Source: Gemmatimonas sp. (GTDB taxonomy: Bacteria; Gemmatimonadota; Gemmatimonadetes; Gemmatimonadales; Gemmatimonadaceae). Taken from it: a DNA stretch of 64,000 bases. The notes under the pieces were generated by a model that worked only from the letters and a program-made list of their open reading frames with translations, was not told the DNA's origin and did no database searches. The stretch is from NCBI RefSeq assembly GCF_027531815.1, contig NZ_JAPZSK010000009.1:62001-126000 (forward strand). Direction: 5' to 3'. Shown piece after piece: positions 52,784 through 62,020 of this stretch; the stretch's first letter is position 1, and the number at the start of each line of letters is the position of its first letter. The translations under genes and the position numbers were made by a program.

Positions 52784-53046
52784 CGGCAATTCCGGGGAAA
52801 GGGACCGCCGAAAGGTACGGCCCGGGCGACCACTGCACGTTGGCGCTCGGACAAATGCCGATTCGGAGCCCGGAAACCATGCTCGGAGCTCCGAGGCCGC
52901 ACGTACCCTACGCCCCCCAACGCCCCTCCGACTTCCGACTTCCGAACGCCGTTTCCGACATCGGATCTCCGGCATGCATCCGACCTCCGACCTCCGACCT
53001 CCGACCTCCGGACATCCGACCAATCCGACCGATCCGACCAATCCGA
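52784..53046. repeat. Family B array between the esterase and YeeE genes
   Basis: 263-bp spacer. From about 52922 to 53046 it consists of CCGACTTCCGA and CCGACCTCCGA words; four CCGACCT copies run in tandem at 52980-53010 and the end is CCAATCCGACCGATCCGACC. The first 130 bp include GCTCGGAGCTCCGAGGC, a short dyad. No coding potential except the esterase start. The array stops right at the stop codon of the next gene. Confidence 0.8.
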
Positions 53047-53514
53047 TTACCGCCGGGCCGTGAGTCCCTGTACCAGCGCCCCCATCGCGATCCCCGCGAT
53101 AGCCCACCCCAACTCGAAGCTCCCGGCACCAAGCCCCGCGATGGCCGGGCCCGGACAGACGCCACACAGTCCCCAGCCAATGCCGAAGATTGCCGCACCG
53201 ACAACCGTCGGACGATCGAGCACGGCAGCGCGCAGGGCAAACGCACCACCCAGCAACGGGCGCGTGAGCAGTCGCGGCGCGAGCTGATACGCCAGCATCG
53301 CCACGACCACGCCGCCACCCATCACCAGCATGAGCCCGAGATCGGTGAAGCGCAAGAAGCCGAGAACGATCTCGGGGCGAATCATCGTGGAGAGCGCGAG
53401 ACCGAACCCGAACAGCACACCAGCAGCGAGCGCGGCCGCCTGCACCGCGCGCGGCGACGCCTTGGTGATCGGAGCGCCGTCGCGCGTCGCGGTGGGAATG
53501 ATCGTGGAGGCCAT
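53047..53514 (-). CDS. YeeE/YedE transporter, C-terminal half
   Basis: Membrane protein of 155 aa with four TM segments and GIGWGLCGVCPGPAIAGLGAG, the second cysteine signature of YeeE/YedE. Together with the next gene it makes a two-subunit version of the thiosulfate/sulfur importer (TsuA-like). The pair is separated by 2 bp and reads in the order N-half then C-half. Conserved Cys in GLCGVC and QGCTSGHG should handle the sulfur ligand. Confidence 0.9.
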   Translation of the reverse strand: MASTIIPTATRDGAPITKASPRAVQAAALAAGVLFGFGLALSTMIRPEIVLGFLRFTDLGLMLVMGGGVVVAMLAYQLAPRLLTRPLLGGAFALRAAVLDRPTVVGAAIFGIGWGLCGVCPGPAIAGLGAGSFELGWAIAGIAMGALVQGLTARR

Positions 53515-53516
53515 AT

Positions 53517-54002
53517 TCACGCCCCGCCCAGCCGGGCCACGACGTTGGCGGTGAGGAACGCCGTGGCCATGAAGGTGAGCACCGCCACCAGCGAGGGGCG
53601 CGAGAGCGAGGCGAGCCCGCAGATGCCATGTCCCGACGTGCACCCCTGTGACAGCCGCGCCCCGTAGCCGACGAGCAGCCCACCCACGAACAGCTGCCAG
53701 GTGGGAATGCTCACCGCCACGCGCGTGCTCTGCCCCGACCACAGAAACCAGAGCAGTGCGCCAAACACGAGGCCGAGGGCGTAGGCCAACCGCCAGCCAC
53801 GGCTGGAAACGAGCGACGGCTGCCGGAAGAACGGGCGCGAGACGATGTACGACCAGGTGGAGGAGTACACCGAACTCATGCCGCCAATGAGGCCCGCGAG
53901 CACGAACAGCAGCGCCACGCCGCTCCCAATGAGCAGGCCACCCGCCAGATAGTGCTCCCAGCCGAAGGGGAACAGGCCACCGCCGTACCAGCCGCTGTTC
54001 AC
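53517..54002 (-). CDS. YeeE/YedE transporter, N-terminal half
   Basis: Protein of 161 aa with four to five TM segments and the core motif GYGARLSQGCTSGHGICGLAS, the sulfur-relay Cys of this family. Starts at 54002, overlapping the flavin-reductase-like gene (ATGA). Split forms like this are known in other bacteria. Suggests import of thiosulfate or other sulfur species; no sulfurtransferase is adjacent here. Confidence 0.92.
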   Translation of the reverse strand: MNSGWYGGGLFPFGWEHYLAGGLLIGSGVALLFVLAGLIGGMSSVYSSTWSYIVSRPFFRQPSLVSSRGWRLAYALGLVFGALLWFLWSGQSTRVAVSIPTWQLFVGGLLVGYGARLSQGCTSGHGICGLASLSRPSLVAVLTFMATAFLTANVVARLGGA

Positions 54003-54568
54003 GGCCGCCTCCGCGCCGGGCGCACGGCGGACGCACGCACCGTGAACGACTGCGGGCGCCAGGTGACCGCGTCACTCTCCACTCCCAGTTTGGGGCTCAC
54101 CACCTCCACACGCGCGGCCTCCACCACGATGAGCACCACGCCTTTTTCGCGGTCCGGGTAGAAGGCGGTCCAGGCGTCATCCCAGTGCGCATCCTGCGTG
54201 GCGCGATCGCGCACCACACGAGCCGTGCCCGTCACGGCCACGTAGCTCTGCGTGGCCGGATCGAAGTAGTGGAGCGCCACGGCCCCGCGGCGCTCCACCT
54301 GCTGCACCTTGCGGGTACGCGGGTTGGTGGCGAACCACACCGACCAGGTGCTGTCAGGGTGTCTCGGCTGGATGGTGCGCAGCTGCGGGCGTCCGGCGCC
54401 GTCCACGGTGGCCAGCGTGGCGTATCGCGCGGCCGTGACGATGCGGCGGGCAATGGAATCGAGCGCCGCGCGGGGAAGCGTCGGCGATGGCGACGCCTGC
54501 CCCTGTGCCTCTGCGGCGACGCCGGTGAGCAGCAGAGCGCCGAGGGCGGTGGTAAGGATGGCACGCAT
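53999..54568 (-). CDS. Exported pyridoxamine 5'-phosphate oxidase-like protein
   Basis: Protein of 189 aa with signal peptide ending AEAQGQ. RYATLATVDGAGRPQLRTIQPRH, then STWSVWFATNPRTRKVQQVERRG and VALHYFDPATQSYVAVTGTARVVRD match the split-barrel FMN-binding family (general stress protein 26 type). An exported FMN or haem protein is unusual; the ligand is unknown. First gene of the unit with the two YeeE halves. Confidence 0.82.
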   Translation of the reverse strand: MRAILTTALGALLLTGVAAEAQGQASPSPTLPRAALDSIARRIVTAARYATLATVDGAGRPQLRTIQPRHPDSTWSVWFATNPRTRKVQQVERRGAVALHYFDPATQSYVAVTGTARVVRDRATQDAHWDDAWTAFYPDREKGVVLIVVEAARVEVVSPKLGVESDAVTWRPQSFTVRASAVRPARRRP

Positions 54569-54633
54569 CCCTGAAAGCTAGTCGTCGACAGGCACGGCAA
54601 CGGAACGTCGGGCTGGTTCGTTCACCATGCCAT

Positions 54634-55929
54634 ATGCCGCCAACCCCGCCTCCCCGCCGTTGGACCATTCCGCTTGGGGCCGTGCTGGTGCACCTCGGCA
54701 TCGGCTCCGTCTACGCCTGGAGCACGCTCAATCGCCCCATCACCGCGGCCATGCCCTCGCTGCCGTGGTGGGCGAGCCCGCCGTACACCACGTTCACCAG
54801 CGCGCTCGTGCTGCTGGGGCTGAGCGCCGCCACCTGGGGTCCGTGGGTCGAGCGCCGCGGCGCCCGAATTGCGGCGCGACTGGCGGCCCTCTGCTTCGCC
54901 TCCGGACTTGCCGTGGGCGCCGTCGGGCTGCATCTGCAGCAGCCGCTGCTGCTTTTCCTGGGGCTTGGCATCCTGTGCGGCATGGGCTGCGGCATTGGGT
55001 ACATCGCCCCCGTGAGTACGCTGGTGAAGTGGTTCCCCGACCGGCGTGGTATGGCCACGGGGTTCGCCATCATGGGCTTTGGCGGCGGGGCCTTCGTGGC
55101 CGGGTACGCCAATGCCTTCCTCATCGAGCGCGTCGGCGTGGCCAACACGCTGTTCATACTCGGGGGCGTGTACCTGCTCGTCATGCTCGCGGGGGCCCAG
55201 CTGCTGCGCCCCGCTCCCATGCCCGATGCAGCCGGACCGGGCGCAGCCTCGGTGACTGGCGCGTTCGCGGCAGCTACGCACCCGCCCGCTGTCGCGGCGA
55301 GCCTGACCCGGCGCGAAGCGCTGCGCACCCCACAGTTCGCGCTGCTCTGGGGCATGCTCTGCATCAACGTGACGGCGGGCATCGGCATTCTCGCGCAGGC
55401 GAGCCCCATGATGCAGGACCTCTTCGGCCGCACGCCGGCGCAGGCTGCCGCCGTCGTGGCCATGATCAGCGTCTTCAATGCCGGCGGGCGCCTCTTCTGG
55501 AGCACCATCTCCGACCGCATCGGGCGCCGCAACACCTACCTCGTCTTCTTCGGCGCGCAGCTGGGGCTCTTTCTCATCATCCCGCAACTCGCACGTACCG
55601 GGTCGTGGTGGCCCTTCCTCGTCTGCCTGCTCACCGTGTTCACCATGTACGGCGGAGGCTTCGCCACCATTCCGGCGTTTCTTGCCGACCTGTTCGGCAC
55701 CGCGAACGTGGGCGCCATTCACGGCGCCCTGCTCACCGCCTGGAGCGTGGCCGCCGTACTCGGCCCCGTCATCATTACCGAGCTGTCCGAGCGTGCCCGT
55801 GCCGCACTCGCCCCCGGCATGTCGCGCGTGGCCATCTACGATCAACCGCTGCAGCTGCTGGCCGTCCTCCTGGGCGTGGGGCTGCTTCTCACGCTGCTGG
55901 TCAAGCCGCTGCGAGCCTCGCGTAGCTGA
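54634..55929 (+). CDS. OFA-type MFS transporter (oxalate/formate antiporter family)
   Basis: Protein of 431 aa, twelve TM segments. VHLGIGSVYAWSTLNRPI and GCGIGYIAPVSTLVKWFPDRRGMATG are OFA signatures, as is TAGIGILAQASPMMQDLF. Family members exchange small carboxylates; some plant-type relatives carry other anions. The loop between halves (GPGAASVTGAFAAATHPPA) is Ala/Pro-rich. Divergent from the PNPOx-like gene with a 65-bp gap. Confidence 0.92.
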   Translation: MPPTPPPRRWTIPLGAVLVHLGIGSVYAWSTLNRPITAAMPSLPWWASPPYTTFTSALVLLGLSAATWGPWVERRGARIAARLAALCFASGLAVGAVGLHLQQPLLLFLGLGILCGMGCGIGYIAPVSTLVKWFPDRRGMATGFAIMGFGGGAFVAGYANAFLIERVGVANTLFILGGVYLLVMLAGAQLLRPAPMPDAAGPGAASVTGAFAAATHPPAVAASLTRREALRTPQFALLWGMLCINVTAGIGILAQASPMMQDLFGRTPAQAAAVVAMISVFNAGGRLFWSTISDRIGRRNTYLVFFGAQLGLFLIIPQLARTGSWWPFLVCLLTVFTMYGGGFATIPAFLADLFGTANVGAIHGALLTAWSVAAVLGPVIITELSERARAALAPGMSRVAIYDQPLQLLAVLLGVGLLLTLLVKPLRASRS

Positions 55930-56269
55930 CGCGCCGGCCGCAACCATCTCGCTGGTGGCTCGAGAGACGAGCGCGACGCGCCATCACAGAGCGCACCGAG
56001 GCGGTGGAGGCCATGGAGAACCGCAACAAAGCACAGCCGCATTCGGCAGTTCTCCCTGGTATTCAGTGCACAGCCCGCTGCCCGATGGGTTCAGTCACCG
56101 CAAGGGTACGCCGGCATGCAGGCTGTTCTCCTTACCCTCGACCACCTCGGTGAGCTCGGTGAGGGCGCGGTGACCCCGACCCCGACCCCGACCAAGACCC
56201 CGCCCCGCACGTCAGCGACAGCGTCGACGCGGTGCTACATTCGCCGTTCCCTTCCCCGCGAGTGTGTCT
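55930..56269. repeat. Variant family A element with long loop and (CCGACC)n tract
   Basis: 340-bp spacer. Left arm 55984-56021 (CACAGAGCGCACCGAGGCGG...) and right arm 56123-56170 (CTGTTCTCCTTACCCTCGAC...) resemble the complete palindrome at 33.0 kb, but the loop is about 100 nt. GACCCCGACCCCGACCCCGACC follows at about 56171-56195. No coding sequence supported; the region ends at the hypothetical gene start. Confidence 0.75.
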
Positions 56270-56734
56270 ATGCGTGCAGGCTCCTGGCTCATCGGTACCC
56301 TGCTGTGGCTTGGCGCCGCGTCCGCAGCGACGGCGCAGTCGGGCAATCCTCGCTTCGGTCGCTGGTTGCTCAAGAGTGACGCGCCGGCGCCGACCAGCAA
56401 CATCATGACCTACGAGCCCCACGGCGCGGGCGGGATGCGCGTCACCATTCAGGCGGTGAACACCAAGGGTGACACCACGCGCTGGTGGTACACCACCGAC
56501 TTCGACGGACGCGACATGCCGGTGACCGGCAACGCCTCGCAAACGCACGCCGCCGTGCGCGCCCTCTCGCCGCTGGTGAACGAGATCGTGAACAAGAACA
56601 ACGGGCGCGTCACGCAACGCCTCACCAACGTACTGTCGCCCGATCACAACACGATCGGCGTCATGTACATGCGCGAGGACGCCGAGGGGCGCACGACCGG
56701 CGTGACCTTCGCCACCTATCTCCGCATCCCCTGA
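56270..56734 (+). CDS. Hypothetical exported protein
   Basis: Protein of 154 aa with signal peptide MRAGSWLIGTLLWLGAASAATAQ. Body is beta-rich: NIMTYEPHGAGGMRVTIQAVNTKGDT, then FDGRDMPVTGNA and a C-terminal RMTNVLSPDHN-like stretch. Related single-domain secreted proteins occur in the same kinds of genomes, but no family name can be given. 14 bp before the amidohydrolase start, so possibly co-transcribed. Confidence 0.7.
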   Translation: MRAGSWLIGTLLWLGAASAATAQSGNPRFGRWLLKSDAPAPTSNIMTYEPHGAGGMRVTIQAVNTKGDTTRWWYTTDFDGRDMPVTGNASQTHAAVRALSPLVNEIVNKNNGRVTQRLTNVLSPDHNTIGVMYMREDAEGRTTGVTFATYLRIP

Positions 56735-56748
56735 TCGCGAGCACCGCC

Positions 56749-58353
56749 ATGCACACCGTCCGCATTGCTTCGCCTGCTCGTCCTGTGGTGTTCGCGCTGC
56801 TCATGGCGTTCGCGGCCTCGAGCCTGCGCCCCACCGCGGTGCAGGCGCAGGAGGCGCCCTATGATCTCGTGCTGCGCGGGGGTACGGTGGTGGACGGCAC
56901 CGGTGCCTCGCCGCAACGCGCCGATGTGGCCATCCGCGGCGACCGCATCGTGCGGGTGGGCGCGCTCGGACGCACGCCCGCGCGCGCCGTGCTCGATGTG
57001 CAAGGGCGCATGGTGGCCCCCGGCTTCATCAACGTGCACAGCCACGCCGACGTGCGCGCCCTCGGCAGTGCCGCGAACCTGCTGACGCAGGGGGTCACCA
57101 CCGTGCTGCTCAACGCCGACGGTGGCGGGGCGGTGGACCTCGAGACCCAACTCACCAGCATTCAGAACAACACACCGGCGCTCAATGTGGCCATCAGCGT
57201 GCCGTTCAACAGCATCTGGAGCACCGTCGTGGGGCTGCGTGACGTGCGCCCGACCGACGCGCAGATCGAACGCATGCAGCGGCTCGTGGTGGCGGGACTC
57301 GGCGCCGGCGGCTTCGGCATCTCGGCCGGACTGGATTACAAGCCGGCGTACTTCGCCACGCGCGATGAGGTCGTTCGCGTCGTGTCCGTAGCGCAATCAC
57401 GTGGCACCTTCTTCACCAACCACGATCGTATCACCCCGGAGAGCGGATTCAGCTCGATCGTGGGGATGCAGGAGACCATGGCCATCGGTTTTGCCACGGG
57501 TATGGTTCCCGTGTTCACGCACATGAAGCTGCAGGGGCGTGAACAGGGGCGGGCGGCGCGCATGCTCGACACCATGCGCACGGAAACCCGCGCCGGGCGT
57601 TGGGTGGCCGCCGACGTATATCCGTACCTGTCGGGACAAACGATGCTGGCGGCGCTGATCATTCCGGGGTGGGCGCAGGACGGTGGCGTGACCGCCATGC
57701 GCGAGCGCTTCCGCGATTCCACGCTGCGCGCCCGCATCATGCGGGAGGCCGACGAAGCCATCGCGGCACGCTTCACCGGTGCGGCCGGCATCCTGTTGAA
57801 TGACGACGGCACCACGCTGCAGCAGGTCATGGATCGCGAGCGTATTGCCTCCGCCGGTGAAGCCGTGGTGCGCGTGCTCGAGACGCGCATGCCCAGCGCC
57901 ATCCTGGGGTTCGGCGCCGAAGCCGACCTCGTACGGCTCATCGCCGACCCCGACGTCGCGATTGCCTGCGACTGTGACGCGGCTCTGCCGGCCGGCGTGT
58001 CTCACCCCCGCTACTTCGGCACCTTCCCGCGTGTCCTCGGCCGCTACGTGCGCGAACAGCGTGTGCTCAGCTGGACAGCGGCCGTGCGCAAGATGACGTG
58101 GCTGCCGGCATCGCTCATGGGGCTGCCGGACCGTGGGCGCGTGGCCGAAGGCATGCACGCCGACCTCGTGGTCTTCGACAGCACCACGGTCGTGGATCAC
58201 GCGACCTTTGCCAACCCCACGGCGCCCTCGACGGGGATCGTGCACGTGGTCGTGAACGGCGCGCTCGCCGTACGTGATGGCGCCGTCACCGGCACCCGAG
58301 CTGGGCGCGCCCTGCGGCGCGCCCCCGACATGGTCAGCCGGCGTCCGCGATAA
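56749..58353 (+). CDS. Secreted D-aminoacylase-like amidohydrolase
   Basis: Protein of 534 aa with signal peptide ending AVQAQ. RGGTVVDGTGASPQRADVAIRGDRIVRVG is the composite N-terminal beta-sandwich; FINVHSHADV the HxH metal motif, VPVFTHMKLQGRE the Lys/His region and CDCDAA the later acidic site. PGFINVHSH and TWLPASLMGLPDRGRVAEGMHADLVVFD resemble N-acyl-D-amino-acid deacylases, so removal of acyl groups from D-amino acids in the periplasm is a likely reaction. The stop overlaps the convergent SnoaL-like gene by 20 bp. Confidence 0.88.
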   Translation: MHTVRIASPARPVVFALLMAFAASSLRPTAVQAQEAPYDLVLRGGTVVDGTGASPQRADVAIRGDRIVRVGALGRTPARAVLDVQGRMVAPGFINVHSHADVRALGSAANLLTQGVTTVLLNADGGGAVDLETQLTSIQNNTPALNVAISVPFNSIWSTVVGLRDVRPTDAQIERMQRLVVAGLGAGGFGISAGLDYKPAYFATRDEVVRVVSVAQSRGTFFTNHDRITPESGFSSIVGMQETMAIGFATGMVPVFTHMKLQGREQGRAARMLDTMRTETRAGRWVAADVYPYLSGQTMLAALIIPGWAQDGGVTAMRERFRDSTLRARIMREADEAIAARFTGAAGILLNDDGTTLQQVMDRERIASAGEAVVRVLETRMPSAILGFGAEADLVRLIADPDVAIACDCDAALPAGVSHPRYFGTFPRVLGRYVREQRVLSWTAAVRKMTWLPASLMGLPDRGRVAEGMHADLVVFDSTTVVDHATFANPTAPSTGIVHVVVNGALAVRDGAVTGTRAGRALRRAPDMVSRRPR

Positions 58354-58723
58354 AGGTTTCGCGCACGATCTCCCACCCCATCGCCCCCAGCGACCACTCG
58401 GCCGTGTAGCGCCCCGTCTGCTCGTGGGCGCGCCCCTTCTGGCGCCAGCGTCCTACCCAGTGTCCCACTTCGTGGGCAACACCAGCGGCCAGATCGACCG
58501 TGACCTGTTCCGGCGTGCGCACGTAGCCGCCAAAGCCGGGTGCCCGCATTTGCGCATCCCACGCATCGAAATTGGCCGCGCGCCCCTTGAGTACACTGCC
58601 CCCCGCCGCGGCCACCTCCACGGACTCGCTCATGAAGCTGGTCACGTAGTGCGCGTCGAGTGACGCGATGGCAGCGTTGGACTGCTTGCGCAGGGCCCGG
58701 ATGTCGGCGGCGTGATCTCGCAT
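58334..58723 (-). CDS. SnoaL/NTF2-like (DUF4440) protein
   Basis: Protein of 129 aa. SNAAIASLDAHYVTSFMSESVEVAAAGG and VAHEVGHWVGRWRQKGRAHEQTGRYTAEW fit the NTF2-like cone fold (DUF4440/SnoaL), with GMWEIV-like strand near the end (GWEIVRETF). Cytoplasmic; may bind a small ligand or isomerise it. The ATG at 58723 is used instead of the longer frame from 58813. Confidence 0.75.
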   Translation of the reverse strand: MRDHAADIRALRKQSNAAIASLDAHYVTSFMSESVEVAAAGGSVLKGRAANFDAWDAQMRAPGFGGYVRTPEQVTVDLAAGVAHEVGHWVGRWRQKGRAHEQTGRYTAEWSLGAMGWEIVRETFIADAG

Positions 58724-58841
58724 GGGTGCAATATGCCTGCGCCACGGGAGGCATGGCAGCGGAGAGATGACGGCGAAACCCGCACGGTGGCCAAGGGATT
58801 CTCCGCTGGCCATGTCGAGGCGTCCATCGGATCATGACGGC

Positions 58842-59474
58842 ATGAGTCCACTGCGTATCGTCGGCGTTCGCGTGTTCACGCTGCTGCTCGCTGTCCCCCA
58901 CGCCATCATGGCGCAAGCGTCGGGCGGTCCCCAACCACCGACCAGGGCGGCCATTGTCGGCGGTATCGGCTTCACCATCATGCATCTCCCGGCGTTCACG
59001 TACACGCGGGGATCGGCACGTGAGCCTGCGGTCGAGCCGGCCCAGGAGGGGGGTGGCCCGTCGCTGGCCGTCGGACTCGAGGTGCTGCGTGGCCGACTCA
59101 TCGCGGGCGGGCGCTACCAGTTCGTGGTGGAGCCCCTCACCGACAACTGGGCCGCGCACGTGGTCGCCGTGTACGCCGGCGTGGCGCGCCGGCGGCCGCG
59201 CTCGCAGCTCAGCGTCGCGATGGGGCCCACGCTGGTTCACCGGGAGCAGGTCACCCGACAGTTTGCCGCGAACGCCTGCTTCTACAGCGGGTGCCTGGAT
59301 GACACGCGCGCGAACCGGGATGGTGGCACTCTGACCACGCTGGGCCTGGTGGCGACGGGATCCGCCGAGCGTCGCCTTGGGCGCCATGTCGGTATCGGCC
59401 TCGAAGGCTTCGCCGCCATTGGCCGGCAGCGCTATGCCGGCCTCCAGGCCCGGCTGTCTCTCGGATCGCGCTGA
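58842..59474 (+). CDS. Hypothetical outer-membrane beta-barrel protein
   Basis: Protein of 210 aa with signal peptide ending AIMAQ. Alternating hydrophobic strands (ALEVLRGRLIAGGRYQFVV-type pattern, HVVAVYAGVARRR, GIGLEGFAAIGRQRYAGLQARLSLG) and a final aromatic-poor strand suggest a small barrel of about eight strands. ACFYSGCLDD has a Cys pair on a loop. No family recognised. Confidence 0.65.
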   Translation: MSPLRIVGVRVFTLLLAVPHAIMAQASGGPQPPTRAAIVGGIGFTIMHLPAFTYTRGSAREPAVEPAQEGGGPSLAVGLEVLRGRLIAGGRYQFVVEPLTDNWAAHVVAVYAGVARRRPRSQLSVAMGPTLVHREQVTRQFAANACFYSGCLDDTRANRDGGTLTTLGLVATGSAERRLGRHVGIGLEGFAAIGRQRYAGLQARLSLGSR

Positions 59475-59480
59475 ACGATC

Positions 59481-59519
59481 GCCGCGTGCGAGTGCCGCGT
59501 GCGAGTGCCGCGTGCGAGC
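59481..59519. repeat. Three tandem 13-bp repeats
   Basis: GCCGCGTGCGAGT at 59481-59493 and 59494-59506, and GCCGCGTGCGAGC at 59507-59519. It lies just after the barrel gene and before the DUF5916 stop; no gene crosses it. Confidence 0.8.
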
Positions 59520-59575
59520 GCCGCCGCGGAACGGCCAGCGGCCTCTGCGCCTCCCCTCCTCCGCGTCTCCCAAGC

Positions 59576-61891
59576 TCAGCCGCCCGTCCCGAACTGCCGC
59601 GTGAACTTCACGAACAGGCTGCGCTGCTGCGGGCGTACCCAGTCGAAGAACCCGGTGGCTTCACGTCCATCGTTGAGCACCACGAACAGCCCGGTTCCCG
59701 CGGTGTTGAGCCAGCCGAAGCGTACGTTGGCCGACCAGATCCGCTGCTGGTTGTTGTACTGCGTGAGCGTCTGCACGAAGATGCGCGGCGTGAAGAAATA
59801 GTTGAGCCGCACCGCCTGCAGCGTGCGCTTGAAGTTCCCCTCTGGCAGCCGCACGTCGTTGTGATCGATGGTGAGCGACCCTGAGAACGTCGCGCCGCGG
59901 CGCACGGTGAGCGTGCCGCTACCGCCGTTGCGCGTCCCCGTCCAGAATTGCCCGAAGTCGAAGCGGCCCGTGGCCGTGATGTTCTCGCTGGGGTCGGTGG
60001 TGTAGTCGAAGCCGAGCGTACCCCACTGATACTGGCCCGGCTGCAGAACCACGCCCGGCGCAATCTCGAAGGGCACCCGGATCCCCTCCTGCGAGATGTT
60101 CCACTCCGGACCGAAGCGCGAGCTGTTGGCGAACTCGATTTCGGTCACGTCGATGTGCCAGTAGCCCGTCTGGCGGAACCCGTCTTCAATGTCGTAGAAG
60201 CCGCGATAGCTCACATGCGGATTCCACTGGCGGAACCACCCCCACTCGGGCTTGCGCACGAGGTACATGGCCGTGGCGTCGAAGGTGCGATACCCCGCGG
60301 GCCGGCTCATGAAGCCCACCTCGGGGTTGAAGTCCTCGCCGATCTGTGCCACACGCGCGTTGGCGTTGAACACGTTGGTGGCGAACGCCACGCGCCCGCT
60401 GTAGGCGAAGTCGTCGCCCGTTCGACCGGGCGTGGTCGTCTTCGCCGCCCAGAGATCGCTCGTCCACTTCTGTCCCACACCAAGACGCCCGTCGATGGCA
60501 AAGGTGCGGTTCACATCGCCCGCATCTTCGGTGGAGAGACGCTGCACCGCCATGACACCGAAACGCGACCGCGCCCCCACTTCGCGCACGGCACGCGCCA
60601 CCGAGAACGACTGACCGGGCGAACCCTGCTCAGGAGAGTCCGTCACCATCTGCAGCAGCCCCACCGTGGTGCTCCCCACGCGCCCCGACAACCGGCCACC
60701 ACCGAGAATGGGTTGCGGCGTGCCATTGTCGGAAATGCCGATGCGGCGCGTGAAGAAGAGGTCCACGGCCTGCGGCGTACCCGCCGAGAACACACCGGCG
60801 TTCTCGAGGAAAAACGGGCGCTTTTCGGGGAAGAAGATGGGGAACCGGGTAAGGTTCACGCGCTGGTCATCCACCTCCACCTGCGCGAAGTCCGTGTTCA
60901 CGGTGAGGTCGAGCGTGAGTGCGGGCGTGACGCCGTACTTGATTTCGCCGCCGATTTCCGTGGGCGTGGTGGAGGACTTGACCCCGCGGGTCCAGTTCTG
61001 CTGGCTCGAGCTGAGCACGTACGGCGTGACCGTCTGGATGCGGCGCACCGGCGGCTGCAGCTGCGCCAGGTTTCCGGCCAGCGAGAGGCGGTACAGGTTG
61101 AACTGCCGCGGAATGAACGCCCAGTACAGCTCCTCGTTCTTGCGGCGGATCATGCGCGACACGTTGAGCCCCCACGTCTGCTCCCCATCCGCTGACTGGT
61201 AGCGGATGGTGGAGAAGGGGATGCGGAACTCCGCCGTCCACCCCAACGAGTCGATGTTGGTGGCCACCGTCCAGCTGGCGTCCCAGTTCACGTTGAAGCC
61301 GCCCATGGCGCCGCCCTGCATGCGGTTCTGCCCGGGCACATTGGCGCCGCCCCCTTCCCCTTCGCGAATCACCTGCCCGTCGTACTCGATGCCGGCCGGC
61401 GTGGTCCCGAACACGAACCCGTTCTGGTGGTCGTGATAGGTGTCGAAGATGAACGCCACGTAATCACTGTTGGCCAGCGTGACGTCGCGGATCTTCTCGC
61501 CGGGGATGATGAGTGACGGTTCCCGGTCGTAGAGGCGCGCACCGATGTACAGGTTCTTGCCGTCACTCGCAAAGCGCACTTCGGTGCGTTCCGATGCGGG
61601 CACCCCTTCGTTGAGCTCACGCTGTACGAACTCGGTGACCGGGGTGCCGCGCTGCCAGAGCCCCTCGGTGAGCTTGCCGTCGATCTCGGGCGCCTCCCCG
61701 TCCAGCTTGATGATGTTCACCGTGGGACGCGGCTTGGCGCGCGCCGCGCGGGCAAACGAGTCGGCCACGACGGCATCCAGCTTCATCCCGCCAGCGGGCG
61801 GGGTGGGCTGAGCGCCCAGCTGGTGGGGGGCAAGGCACACGGCAAGCGCGAGGCTCGCCGCACGGGCGACGCGGCTGGGAAACGACGGCAT
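59576..61891 (-). CDS. DUF5916 outer-membrane protein with CBM9-like domain
   Basis: Protein of 771 aa with signal peptide ending HQLGAQ. Residues ~50-230 are a carbohydrate-binding family 9-like domain (APEIDGKLTEGLWQRG, FASDGKNLYIGARLYDREP, AFIFDTYHDHQNGFVF). The rest is a DUF5916 barrel: RRKNEELYWAFIPRQ, FFPEKRPFFLENAGVF, SEVGFMSRPAGY-like segments and terminal FGTGG. Such proteins are abundant in Gemmatimonadota and Bacteroidota; role unproven. Divergent from the oxidase gene. Confidence 0.86.
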   Translation of the reverse strand: MPSFPSRVARAASLALAVCLAPHQLGAQPTPPAGGMKLDAVVADSFARAARAKPRPTVNIIKLDGEAPEIDGKLTEGLWQRGTPVTEFVQRELNEGVPASERTEVRFASDGKNLYIGARLYDREPSLIIPGEKIRDVTLANSDYVAFIFDTYHDHQNGFVFGTTPAGIEYDGQVIREGEGGGANVPGQNRMQGGAMGGFNVNWDASWTVATNIDSLGWTAEFRIPFSTIRYQSADGEQTWGLNVSRMIRRKNEELYWAFIPRQFNLYRLSLAGNLAQLQPPVRRIQTVTPYVLSSSQQNWTRGVKSSTTPTEIGGEIKYGVTPALTLDLTVNTDFAQVEVDDQRVNLTRFPIFFPEKRPFFLENAGVFSAGTPQAVDLFFTRRIGISDNGTPQPILGGGRLSGRVGSTTVGLLQMVTDSPEQGSPGQSFSVARAVREVGARSRFGVMAVQRLSTEDAGDVNRTFAIDGRLGVGQKWTSDLWAAKTTTPGRTGDDFAYSGRVAFATNVFNANARVAQIGEDFNPEVGFMSRPAGYRTFDATAMYLVRKPEWGWFRQWNPHVSYRGFYDIEDGFRQTGYWHIDVTEIEFANSSRFGPEWNISQEGIRVPFEIAPGVVLQPGQYQWGTLGFDYTTDPSENITATGRFDFGQFWTGTRNGGSGTLTVRRGATFSGSLTIDHNDVRLPEGNFKRTLQAVRLNYFFTPRIFVQTLTQYNNQQRIWSANVRFGWLNTAGTGLFVVLNDGREATGFFDWVRPQQRSLFVKFTRQFGTGG

Positions 61892-62020
61892 GAGGCGCGG
61901 AGGGAGGAGGGAGTCGAGGACTCCCAAAATACGCCGCGCTCCGGCCAACCGTTCGGATCTGGTCGGTCCGCGGGTGCTGGTGACTGGACAAGCCGCTCCA
62001 CAGGCTACCCATTCACGACC

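Noticed and set aside
52495-53667. Plus-strand ORFs over the family B array and YeeE genes
   Set aside because: They translate repeat words and antisense TM genes; the minus strand carries the recognisable sulfur-transport motifs.
54627-55925. 432-aa plus-strand ORF in the frame next to the OFA transporter
   Set aside because: Same region, shifted frame, Arg/His-rich without hydrophobic segments; the TM protein is in the other frame.
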